A stretch of 64,000 nucleotides of DNA from positions 2,108,001 to 2,172,000 of the forward strand of contig NC_013595.1 of the NCBI RefSeq assembly GCF_000024865.1. The letters run 5' to 3'. Of this stretch, positions 39,664 to 47,216 are shown in pieces. Made by a program: the position numbers and the translations under genes. Under the pieces are notes generated by a model. That model was not told the DNA's origin. It was given only the letters and a program-made list of their open reading frames with translations, and made no database searches. Source of the stretch: Streptosporangium roseum DSM 43021 (lineage in GTDB: Bacteria; Actinomycetota; Actinomycetes; Streptosporangiales; Streptosporangiaceae). The stretch's first letter is position 1. Every line of letters starts with the position of its first letter.

Positions 39664-41712
39664 TCACAAGATGCCGCCTTCGGCGGATCCGTCCGGGCCC
39701 GGCCCGTCCTCGGAGGGCCGGTCCGGCGCGGAGGGGCCCGGGTCCGGATCCGGCTCGCAGGAGGGGAGGGGGAGCCTCACGTCGCGGGAGCGCATGTCGC
39801 CGCCGGGGACGGTGGCGACGGTCACCACCCGCTGGACGTACTCGCCGCACGCCGGGAGGTCGGCGAACTCCACGGCGACCTCGCGCGCGTAGTCGGTCCG
39901 GCCGGACAGCTCCAGCGTCCGGACGGCGCTGGTGAACCCCCCTTCGCCGCCGACGACCTTCTGGGCGGACCCCAGCTTCACGGTCACCGCCGAGGTGCCG
40001 CCGGTCCGGACGCGGAAGCGGACGGTGGTGCCGTCGAAGGAGACGATGTCCACGCTCTCGACCGAGGGGGCCGGGCACGGGTCGCCCCTGACCTCCGCCG
40101 TGCGGGTGCGCGGGCCGCCGGCCGCCTGGGGCGAGGTGGAGACCGTGACCCGCCGGTAGAGGGTCTGCCCGCAGGCCGGGGGTGTGAAGGTGTGCGGGAC
40201 GGCGGGGGAGTAGGCGCCGGCCCCGGCGAGGGTGAGGCTGCGCGGGGGCGACTCGGTGAGCCGGTCGGGGGTCCGCCCCTCGGCGAACCCGACGGTCAGC
40301 ACGACGTTCGCCGTGGTGGAGGCCCGCAGGCCGATCGTGGCGCCGCCGGCGGTGATCCCGGTGATCGCCAGGCCGCTGACCGCGTGCGCGGGCGGCGGGG
40401 TCCCGGTGGGGGACGGGGCCGCAGTCCTCGGGGGAGTCCTCGACGGGGCCGGGGTGGGGCGGCGCGGGCCGGTGCTCTCCGAGGTGGGAGGCCGGTCGGT
40501 GCTCGCCGAGGACGGCACGGTCCGGCCGGTGACGGCGCGCCGGGACGGCCCGGGGGTGGTGACCGGCTCCGGTGGCGGGGATCCGGCGTCCTTCCCGGGG
40601 GACGTCCTTGCGTGGGAGGTCCTCCCGGGAGGTGCCGGCGTGTCCCCGGCCTCGGGGGAGCGCGGCGCCGGAGTGAAGATCGTGTCGGCGGAGAGCCGGT
40701 CGGGTGCCCGGTTGGCGGCGACCAGGCCGACGGTGACCGCGACGGTGATCACGGCAGCCCCGGCCATGACCCGCGGGCCCAGCCGGGGGCGGCGTATCCC
40801 GCCCATCCGGCCGACCACGCTCCGCGCGACCGAGGTGCTCACCCGGGGGGAGGGCTTGGCCAGCGGGAACGTCAGTGCCAGTAGCGTGGCCAGCTCTGCC
40901 AGGTGCCGCCGCCCGCGCTGCTCCCACTCCGGCCCGTAGGCCGACAGCGCGGCCACCTCCAGGTCCGCGACGAACGCCCGTGCCGTCGGCGGCCGGTCCG
41001 CCGGGTCCTTGGCCATGCCCCGGGCGACCAGCCCCCGCACCGAGCTCGGCACCGCCTCCAGCGGGATCGGCGCCGTCCGGTGCCGCCGCATGAGCGCGGC
41101 GGGATGGTCGGCCTCGTACGGCCTGCGCCCGGTGAGGCACTCGAAGAACACGCACGTGGCCGCGTAGACGTCGCCCGCCGCGCCGGCCGGCTCCCCGGCC
41201 CACTGCTCGGGCGCCATGTAGGACGGGGTGCCGGAGGGTGTGCCCGGCTCCCCGATCCGGGCGGCGATGCCGAAGTCCGCCAGCTTGCTGGTGCCGTCCG
41301 CCTGGACCAGCACGTTCTCCGGCTTGTAGTCGCGGTGCGCGATCCCGGCGGCGTGCGCGGACGCCAGGCCCGTGAGGGAGCCCTTGAGCACGACGAGGGC
41401 GGCCTCGGGGCTCGTGCTGCCGTGCCCGGACAGGATCCTCCTGAGAGCGACCCCGTCCACCAGCTCCATCACGATCGCGGCTTCGAGCACGTCCTCGTAG
41501 TACTCGTAGAACCGGACGATGTTCGGGTCGCGCAGCTCCACCATGACGCGCGCCTCCTCGCGGAAGCGCGCCACGAACCAGGGGTCGTCCCTCATGGCCG
41601 CGTTCAGGTACTTGATGGCCACGTAGGCGCCGGTGGAGGCGTAGGTGGCCAGCACCACCCGGCCGCTGCCCCCGGCGCCGAGCTCTCGCACCTCGTGGTA
41701 TCCCGGAACCAA
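39664..41712 (-). CDS. Transmembrane Ser/Thr protein kinase with Ser/Thr/Pro-rich exterior
   Basis: A 682-aa protein with kinase domain (residues 7-260: LGAGGSGRVVLA, VAIKYLN, HRDYKPENVLV, DFGIAAR, GTPSYMAPEQW), a membrane segment (about 322-342, VMAGAAVITVAVTVGLVAA), a long Pro/Ser/Thr-rich stretch (about 355-465) and a beta-rich extracellular domain of about 200 aa with internally similar halves (SVDIVSFDGTTVRFRV and related) and several cysteines. Translation starts at TTG 41712 behind GGAGGGGG. It is not part of the catabolic operon it adjoins. Sensor ligand unknown. Confidence 0.9.
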   Translation of the reverse strand: MVPGYHEVRELGAGGSGRVVLATYASTGAYVAIKYLNAAMRDDPWFVARFREEARVMVELRDPNIVRFYEYYEDVLEAAIVMELVDGVALRRILSGHGSTSPEAALVVLKGSLTGLASAHAAGIAHRDYKPENVLVQADGTSKLADFGIAARIGEPGTPSGTPSYMAPEQWAGEPAGAAGDVYAATCVFFECLTGRRPYEADHPAALMRRHRTAPIPLEAVPSSVRGLVARGMAKDPADRPPTARAFVADLEVAALSAYGPEWEQRGRRHLAELATLLALTFPLAKPSPRVSTSVARSVVGRMGGIRRPRLGPRVMAGAAVITVAVTVGLVAANRAPDRLSADTIFTPAPRSPEAGDTPAPPGRTSHARTSPGKDAGSPPPEPVTTPGPSRRAVTGRTVPSSASTDRPPTSESTGPRRPTPAPSRTPPRTAAPSPTGTPPPAHAVSGLAITGITAGGATIGLRASTTANVVLTVGFAEGRTPDRLTESPPRSLTLAGAGAYSPAVPHTFTPPACGQTLYRRVTVSTSPQAAGGPRTRTAEVRGDPCPAPSVESVDIVSFDGTTVRFRVRTGGTSAVTVKLGSAQKVVGGEGGFTSAVRTLELSGRTDYAREVAVEFADLPACGEYVQRVVTVATVPGGDMRSRDVRLPLPSCEPDPDPGPSAPDRPSEDGPGPDGSAEGGIL

Positions 41713-41854
41713 TTCAGTCCCCCTCCGAGCGCCGTCGCTTGTTCGACGGTCTCACCCCCACCATCGGTTGTCACGGTTCGCGAACTTTGCCGGAGAGTGA
41801 CGCGACTGTCGTCCCCGGGGTACCGGCCGGCCCTCGTGTTAGGCTCTGACGATA

Positions 41855-41870
41855 CCAAGCAAGCGCTCGG
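41855..41870. promoter_or_regulatory. CCAAGC-N4-GCTTGG type operator upstream of isochorismatase-like gene
   Basis: CCAAGC (41855-41860), spacer AAGC, GCTCGG (41865-41870), 5 of 6 symmetric pairs. A TAGGCT -10-like box lies at 41840-41845 and the Shine-Dalgarno begins 6 bp after the site. Confidence 0.65.
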
Positions 41871-41885
41871 GTGTTTGGAGGTCGG

Positions 41886-42506
41886 ATGCCGATCGATCTG
41901 AGGTCACTGGCCGCACCGGGGCACAGCGCGGTGCTGGTGATGGAGATGCAGCGCGGGGTCGTCGGCGATCTAGCGAAATTTCCGGATCTGGTGGAGGTGT
42001 GCGCGCGGCGGGACGTGGTGGCCAACGCGTCCTCGGTCCTCGCGGCGGCTCGCGCGGCCGGAATTCCGGTGATCCACTGCACCGCGGCCTTCCGCGCCGA
42101 CCGGGCCGGGTCGCACACCGGCAACTGCCCGTTCATCACCGCCCTGCTCAAGGACCCCGCGCACATGCTGGAGGGCACCGGGGCGATCGAGGTCCTGCCC
42201 GCGCTGCTCGACCCGGCCGACCTGGAGTCGCGCCGCTACCACGGTTTCTCCCCCTTCACCGGAACCTCACTGGACATGACCCTGCGCTCGCTCGGCGTCT
42301 CGGCCGTCGTCGCGGTCGGGCTCTCCCTCAACCTCGGCATCCCCGGCCTCGCCCTGGAGGCCGTCAATCTCGGCTACCGGGTGGCGGTGGTGACCGACGC
42401 GGTGGCCGGGACCCCCGACGACTACGCGCAGGCCGTACTGGACAACACCGTCGGCCTGCTGGCCGCGCGGGTGACCGCCGCCGACCTCGTGGAGGTCTGG
42501 CGGTGA
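41886..42506 (+). CDS. Isochorismatase-fold protein lacking the Asp-Lys-Cys triad
   Basis: A 206-aa protein with the isochorismatase/cysteine-hydrolase fold (HSAVLVMEMQRGVVG at the start, PVIHCTAAFR, GTSLDMTLRSLGVSAVVAVG, GYRVAVVTDAVAG). The catalytic triad is replaced: the Asp of the LVIDMQ motif is Glu20, the Lys position aligns with Tyr118/His119 and the nucleophilic Cys position is Gly151 (GLSLNLGIP instead of GxxTNxCV). ATG 41886 has GGAGG at 41877-41881. It is coupled to an SDR gene (TGATG). It may be a pseudoenzyme, a binding subunit or a hydrolase with new chemistry. Confidence 0.85.
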   Translation: MPIDLRSLAAPGHSAVLVMEMQRGVVGDLAKFPDLVEVCARRDVVANASSVLAAARAAGIPVIHCTAAFRADRAGSHTGNCPFITALLKDPAHMLEGTGAIEVLPALLDPADLESRRYHGFSPFTGTSLDMTLRSLGVSAVVAVGLSLNLGIPGLALEAVNLGYRVAVVTDAVAGTPDDYAQAVLDNTVGLLAARVTAADLVEVWR

Positions 42507-43297
42507 TGGAGGGCCTGCGGCTGGACGGCCGCACCGCGGTGGTCACCGGCGGAGCCGGCGCGATCGGCGCGGCCATCTGCCGCGACCTCGCCTCGCTCGG
42601 CGCCCGGATCGTCGTGGCCGACGTGGATGGGCAGGGCGCCACCGCGCTCGCCGACGAGCTGAACAGCGAGTCGCTGGGGCTGGGCACGCGGGTCGGGGCG
42701 CCGAGCGGGCCCAGGGCACCGGCCAGAGCGCTGCGGGTGGACCTGGCCGACCCGGGATCCGTCACGGAGTTCTGCGGGGACGCCGGGCCGGTGGACATCC
42801 TGGTGCACAACGCGGGAGTGTCGGTCGTCGAGCCGTTCGTCGGCAGCGACCCGGCGGCCTGGGACCTGATGTGGCAGGTCAACCTGCGCGGCCCGATGCT
42901 CCTCACCCGGCTCCTGCTGCCCGGGATGACCGAGCGCGGCTGGGGGCGCCTGGTCTTCATCTCCTCCGACGGCGCGCGGGCCGGGTCCGGCGGCGAGGGC
43001 GCGTACGCCGCGACCAAGGCGGGGCTGTTCGGTCTGGCCAAGACCCTCGCCCGCGAGGCGGCCCGGGCACAGGTGACCTCGAACGTGGTCTGCCCGGGAC
43101 CCACCGACACCCCGATGCTCCGCCGGGTGGACGCCGAGAAGCCGGGACTGGTCGACAAGCTCGCCCGGAGCGTCCCGCTGCGCCGCCTCGGCGTCCCCGA
43201 GGACGTGGCGGGCCTGGTCGCCTACCTCTGCACCGACAGGGCCGCCTACATCACGGGCCAGGTCCTGTCGGTCAGCGGCGGCATCACGATGCATTGA
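42506..43297 (+). CDS. Short-chain dehydrogenase/reductase
   Basis: A 263-aa classical SDR: GGAGAIGAA (residues 13-21), Asp in VVADVDG (NAD preference), HNAGVS, SSDGARAG with the catalytic Ser, YAATKAGL and SVSGGITMH at the end. An unusual insert (about 55-75, NSESLGLGTRVGAPSGPRAP) follows beta-strand 2. The ATG shares one base with the preceding stop (TGATG), so it is translationally coupled to the isochorismatase-like gene. Convergent with the serine hydrolase gene, with a 2-bp gap. Confidence 0.9.
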   Translation: MEGLRLDGRTAVVTGGAGAIGAAICRDLASLGARIVVADVDGQGATALADELNSESLGLGTRVGAPSGPRAPARALRVDLADPGSVTEFCGDAGPVDILVHNAGVSVVEPFVGSDPAAWDLMWQVNLRGPMLLTRLLLPGMTERGWGRLVFISSDGARAGSGGEGAYAATKAGLFGLAKTLAREAARAQVTSNVVCPGPTDTPMLRRVDAEKPGLVDKLARSVPLRRLGVPEDVAGLVAYLCTDRAAYITGQVLSVSGGITMH

Positions 43298-43299
43298 GG

Positions 43300-44529
43300 C
43301 TAGATGGAGCCGTAGACGGCCTCGGCGAGGCGGTAGGCGCGGAGGCTGCCCGAGACCGCGTCCGCCATCTTGTTCATCGTGTAACCCATGCCCAGGCCGT
43401 GCTCGACGTCGCCGAGTCCCAGGAACCCGCCCAGGCCGGTGTGGCCGAACGCGGTCTCCGCGCCCTTGGAGGGGGTGAGGAAGGTCAGGGCGGGGCGCAT
43501 GTAGCCGAGGCCGAAGGAGCTGTCGATGATCAGCACCCTGTCCGGGCCGGTGACCCGTCTCCGGAGGGCGTCCTCCAGCGTCTCCGGACGCAGGATCCGC
43601 CCGGCGACCAGGTCGCGGTAGAACCCGGCCAGGCCCCGGGCGGTGGCCACAACCCCTATCGCCGGCCAGCCCGAGCGCAGGATGACCGGGTGGTTGGCGC
43701 CCCCCTGCAGCCGGTGGATCGGCGGGTTGCCCAGGGCCCGGTTCATCAGGCTGTCCCTGTCGAGCACGGCTCTGGACATCTCCTCCACGGGGTTGCCCCG
43801 CCCCGGCAGCTCGGCCGCCGCGGACACCCGCGGGACGGCGTCCGCGGCGGCCCCGGCGGGTGCCGCCCCGGCCTCGGCGGGCCCCTGCCGTCTCCCGGCG
43901 GACAGCCGCGCCGCCCGTGCCGCCACCTCCTCCGGAGCGCCGAACCAGAGTTCGAGCCCCAGCGGCTCGGCGATCTCGGCGGCCACGAACTCGCCCGGGG
44001 ACTTGCCCGAGACCCGGCGGATCACCTCGCCGAGGAGGAATCCGTACGTCAGCGCGTGGTAGCCGTGCGCGGTGCCCGGCTCCCAGATCGGCGCCTGCCC
44101 GGCCAGCCGGTCCGCGATGGCGGCCTGGTCCTCGAACTCCTCCGGCGGGACCGGTGTCTCGATCGTGGGCAGCCCCGCCTGGTGGGTGAACAGGTGCTCG
44201 ACGGTGATCCGCTCCTTGCCGTGGCGGGCGAACTCCGGCCACACGTCGGCGACCGGCGCGGTGACGTCGAGCAGCCCGCGCTCGGCCAGCAGCAGCGCCG
44301 CCGTCGCGGTGACCGCCTTGGTGCACGAGTACGTCAGCGCCGGGGTGCCGCGCTCCCAGGGCCGCCCGCTGTGCCGGTCGGCGACCCCTCCCCACAGGTC
44401 CACGACCGGCTCGCCGTCCAGGAAGACCGTGAACGCCGCCCCCAGCTCCTCACCCTCGGCGAAGTGCCTGCCGAACACCTCGCGCACCCGGGAGAACCGG
44501 GGATCGCACTGCCCGTGAACCACCGTCAT
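43300..44529 (-). CDS. Class C beta-lactamase-like serine hydrolase (EstB/LpqK type)
   Basis: A 409-aa penicillin-binding-protein-like hydrolase with the S-x-x-K motif SCTK (Ser68-Lys71), the Tyr-containing GYHALTYG segment (YxN-like) and a HTG triad (FGHTGLGG) near the C-terminus. No signal peptide, so an intracellular esterase or lipid hydrolase rather than an antibiotic resistance enzyme is likely. An Ala/Gly-rich insert lies at about 205-235. Divergent from the cyclase gene with the CCAAGC-type operator between them. Confidence 0.87.
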   Translation of the reverse strand: MTVVHGQCDPRFSRVREVFGRHFAEGEELGAAFTVFLDGEPVVDLWGGVADRHSGRPWERGTPALTYSCTKAVTATAALLLAERGLLDVTAPVADVWPEFARHGKERITVEHLFTHQAGLPTIETPVPPEEFEDQAAIADRLAGQAPIWEPGTAHGYHALTYGFLLGEVIRRVSGKSPGEFVAAEIAEPLGLELWFGAPEEVAARAARLSAGRRQGPAEAGAAPAGAAADAVPRVSAAAELPGRGNPVEEMSRAVLDRDSLMNRALGNPPIHRLQGGANHPVILRSGWPAIGVVATARGLAGFYRDLVAGRILRPETLEDALRRRVTGPDRVLIIDSSFGLGYMRPALTFLTPSKGAETAFGHTGLGGFLGLGDVEHGLGMGYTMNKMADAVSGSLRAYRLAEAVYGSI

Positions 44530-44547
44530 GACCCGTCCCTTTTGAAA

Positions 44548-44563
44548 GTGAGCACTTGCTTGG
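44548..44563. promoter_or_regulatory. Weak CCAAGC-N4-GCTTGG type operator in divergent promoter
   Basis: GTGAGC (44548-44553), spacer ACTT, GCTTGG (44558-44563); only the right half is perfect. The site covers the probable start codon of the cyclase gene and lies 19 bp from the serine-hydrolase ATG. Confidence 0.45.
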
Positions 44564-45483
44564 TCACCGAGCCTAACAACTGGGGCCGTTTCGGCCCAGA
44601 CGACCAGCGCGGCACCCTGAACCTGCTGACCCCCGCCACGGTCCTCGCCGCCCTGGCCTCGGCCGCCACCGGCCAGGTGATCAGCCTGGCCATGCCCATC
44701 AGGGGAGCCACCTCCTCCGCCGCCCCCACGACAGTCCCCCACCTGCGCGGACGCCCGCTGCCGCAGCACTTCATGTCGGTCGACGGCGGCGACTACGCGG
44801 CCGGGACCCGTCCCGTCGGGGCCGGCCTCCGCGTGGCCGACGACGCCGTCATCGTCACCCACCACGGCACCACGACCCACATGGACGCCCTGTGCCACAT
44901 GTGGTCGGGGGAGGAGCTCTACAACGGCCACCCCGCCGCCCGGGTCAGGTCGTACGGCGCGGCCCGGTGCGGCATCGAGACCGTCGGAGGCGTCGTGGCC
45001 CGCGCGGTCCTCTTCGACGTCCCCCGTCACCTGGGCCTGGACCACCTTCCGGTGGACTTCCGTATCTCCGCCGGCCTGCTGCGCGAGATCCACGACGACG
45101 TACGGCCCGGCGACGTGGCCGTCGTCCGCACCGGCTGGCCCCTGGTCTGGGACAGCTCTCCCGAGGAGTACTGGTCCGGACAGCCGGGCCTGTCCGCCGG
45201 CGCGGGCCGCTGGCTCGCCTCCCGCGACGTCGCCGTGGTCGCCTCCGACAACGCCGCCATCGGCGGCCTCAACGCCCGCCAGCTCGCCGACGAGGGCCTG
45301 GAGGACGACCTCCACATGATCCTGCTCTGGCGGCACGGCGTCCATCTGGCCGAGATGCTCCGGCTGGAGGAGCTGGGCGCGGCGTGCGCGGGCCGGGCGG
45401 GCAAGGACTTCGTCTTCGTCGCCGCCCCCCTCCGGATCGAGGGGGGCACCGGCAGCCCCATCAACCCGCTGGCGATCCTCTGA
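44548..45483 (+). CDS. Cyclase-family (kynurenine-formamidase-like) hydrolase
   Basis: A 311-aa member of the cyclase family (PF04199) with the metal-binding motif HHGTTTHMDALCHMW (H-x-G-T-x-x-H-x-D-x3-H) around residues 108-122 and the RTGW and SDNAAI segments. Such enzymes hydrolyse amides or lactones using Mn/Zn. The start is ambiguous: GTG 44548 lies inside the operator and TTG 44560 is an alternative; neither has a Shine-Dalgarno, suggesting a leaderless message. Ends before a bidirectional terminator. Confidence 0.87.
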   Translation: MSTCLVTEPNNWGRFGPDDQRGTLNLLTPATVLAALASAATGQVISLAMPIRGATSSAAPTTVPHLRGRPLPQHFMSVDGGDYAAGTRPVGAGLRVADDAVIVTHHGTTTHMDALCHMWSGEELYNGHPAARVRSYGAARCGIETVGGVVARAVLFDVPRHLGLDHLPVDFRISAGLLREIHDDVRPGDVAVVRTGWPLVWDSSPEEYWSGQPGLSAGAGRWLASRDVAVVASDNAAIGGLNARQLADEGLEDDLHMILLWRHGVHLAEMLRLEELGAACAGRAGKDFVFVAAPLRIEGGTGSPINPLAIL

Positions 45484-45492
45484 CGGGTCAGG

Positions 45493-45538
45493 GGTCCCGC
45501 CGGATCGGGCCCCGGACGGCACCGCGCCCGGCGGGACC
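45493..45538. terminator. Bidirectional terminator between cyclase and TetR genes
   Basis: GGTCCCGCCGG (45493-45503) and CCGGCGGGACC (45528-45538) form a perfect 11-bp stem with a 24-nt loop between two convergent genes. Confidence 0.6.
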
Positions 45539-45597
45539 GCCCCCCGCCGTTCCGCATGCCGTCCGGCGCGCCGCCCGGGGTGTTTCTCGCGTGCCGC

Positions 45598-46203
45598 TCA
45601 GCGGACGCGATCGGTGCCGACGCCCCGGAACAGGGTGTCCAGCACCCGGACGGCGAGGGTGTCGGCGTCGCCCTCGCTCCGCGCCGCCTCGTGGATGAGG
45701 GCGTAGTAGACGCGCCGGGTCCAGGACAGGTCCGCGTCGGCGCGCAGGACACCGGCCTCCTGCGCGCGGTGGAACATCTGGTCGCACTTGTCCAGCACGG
45801 CGGCGTGGACGCGGGCGACCTCGGGATCCCCTTCCGAGGCCCGGCCCATGGCGAACCCCCAGTCGATCTTTATCCGGAGGACGTTCGCGGTCACCTGGTG
45901 GAGGACGACCAGTGGCGGGGCGGTCGAGGAGTGGGCGGCGTCCACGGCCGCGCCGAACTGGCGGGTGGCCCAGGCCGTCATGGCGTCGACGAGCGCCTCC
46001 CGGGAGGCGAACCGGCGGTGGACGGTGGTGCGGGCGACGCCGGCGGCCTCGGCGATCTGCTCCATGGTCGCGGTGGGATTCCTGCTCAGGACCCGTTCGG
46101 CCGCCTCCAGGATCGTCAGCACGGTCCGCTCGGCGTCCGCCCGCCGCGCCCGGCCGCCGTGGCCCGCCGCCCCGCCCGCCGTCGCCGCTTCCCCTTTTGC
46201 CAT
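45598..46203 (-). CDS. TetR-family regulator
   Basis: A 201-aa TetR protein with HTH at residues about 27-65 (VLTILEAAERVLSRNPTATMEQIAEAAGVARTTVHRRFASRE). ATG 46203 is preferred; the frame is open to 46251 but that part would run through the operator. Divergent from the SDR gene at 46313 with the palindrome at 46244-46261 between, so it probably represses both. It is not an obvious candidate for the CCAAGC motif because its own promoter has a different palindrome. Confidence 0.88.
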   Translation of the reverse strand: MAKGEAATAGGAAGHGGRARRADAERTVLTILEAAERVLSRNPTATMEQIAEAAGVARTTVHRRFASREALVDAMTAWATRQFGAAVDAAHSSTAPPLVVLHQVTANVLRIKIDWGFAMGRASEGDPEVARVHAAVLDKCDQMFHRAQEAGVLRADADLSWTRRVYYALIHEAARSEGDADTLAVRVLDTLFRGVGTDRVR

Positions 46204-46243
46204 GGACCGAAGACTACACCAGAGATGCCTTTTCATTCTTAGT

Positions 46244-46261
46244 TGCAACATTGATGTTGCA
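46244..46261. promoter_or_regulatory. Candidate operator of the TetR/SDR pair
   Basis: TGCAACATTGATGTTGCA: two perfect 8-bp arms around a 2-bp spacer, typical TetR operator geometry, in the divergent gap. A local AT-rich stretch (TTTCATTCTTAGTTG) adjoins it. Confidence 0.65.
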
Positions 46262-46312
46262 GATAGTACGTTCAGTGCGTCTTAATCGATGCAACTGATG
46301 GGAAGAGCCCTC

Positions 46313-47101
46313 ATGGACATGCGACTGACCGGCAAGACCGCTGTGGTGACCGGGGCCAGCCGGGGGATCGGGCTGGCGATCGTGGCCGCGCTCGCCGCCG
46401 AGGGGATGCGGGTGGTGGCCGGCGCGCGCACGGCCTCGCCGGAGCTGAAGGAGACCGGCGCGACCGCCGTACCGGTGGACCTGTCCACCCCGGACGGCCC
46501 GGCGCTGCTGGTCGCCGAGGCGCTGGCGGAGCTGGGCGAGATCGACCTGCTCGTCAACAACGTCGGCGGCGGCGACGGGGGCGAGGGGCAGCTGGGCGGA
46601 TTCCTCGGCTTCGACGACGAGGGGTGGCGGCAGGCGTTCGACCTCAACTTCCTCAGCGCGGTCCGCACCACCCGGGCGGCGCTGCCCAGCCTCCTGCGGA
46701 GCCGGGGGAGCATCGTCAACATCTCCTCCAACGGTGCCCGGCTGCCGCACGCGGGGCCCGTCGCCTACACCACCGCGAAGGCGGCGCTGACCGCGCTCGG
46801 CAAGGCCCTCGCCGAGGAGTTCGGCCCCCAAGGGGTGCGGGTCAACACCGTCTCGCCCGGCCCGGTGCGCACCGCCATGTGGGAGGACCCGGCCGGGTAC
46901 GGCGCGGAGCTCGCCAGGTCGATGGGGATGGAGCACGAGCAGGTGCTGGCCCAGCTCCCGGCCTGGACGGGCATGACCATCGGCCGCTTCGTCGAGCCGG
47001 CCGAGGTGGCCGCCATGGTCGTCCACCTCGCCTCCCCCCACGCCGCCGGCATCACCGGCACCGACCACCTCGTCGACGGCGGATCCGTCAAGACCGTCTG
47101 A
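46313..47101 (+). CDS. Short-chain dehydrogenase/reductase under TetR control
   Basis: A 262-aa classical SDR with GASRGIGLA (residues 14-22), NNVGGGDGG, catalytic Ser in ISSNGARL, YTTAKAAL and VDGGSVKTV at the end. Arg in VVAGART suggests NADP(H). The ATG at 46313 is chosen because GGAAGAG lies 5 nt upstream; earlier in-frame ATGs at 46289 and 46298 lack one. Resembles 3-oxoacyl-ACP-reductase-like SDRs that act on xenobiotic ketones or quinones; probable inducer-linked detoxification gene of the divergent TetR. Confidence 0.89.
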   Translation: MDMRLTGKTAVVTGASRGIGLAIVAALAAEGMRVVAGARTASPELKETGATAVPVDLSTPDGPALLVAEALAELGEIDLLVNNVGGGDGGEGQLGGFLGFDDEGWRQAFDLNFLSAVRTTRAALPSLLRSRGSIVNISSNGARLPHAGPVAYTTAKAALTALGKALAEEFGPQGVRVNTVSPGPVRTAMWEDPAGYGAELARSMGMEHEQVLAQLPAWTGMTIGRFVEPAEVAAMVVHLASPHAAGITGTDHLVDGGSVKTV

Positions 47102-47216
47102 GCGGAGCGGCCCCGGGACGGCGGCGCTCACGGCACGCCGGAGAGGACTTTTGTCCTGAACGAGCCTGGATCGATGGATCTGCCGGAGCCGCCGGGGCCT
47201 TGACACCGTGGAGGGC

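Noticed and set aside
39613..40884. A 423-codon plus-strand frame opposite the third kinase
   Set aside because: Low-complexity Gly/Arg/Asp composition; the kinase with its TTG start and domain motifs is on the other strand.
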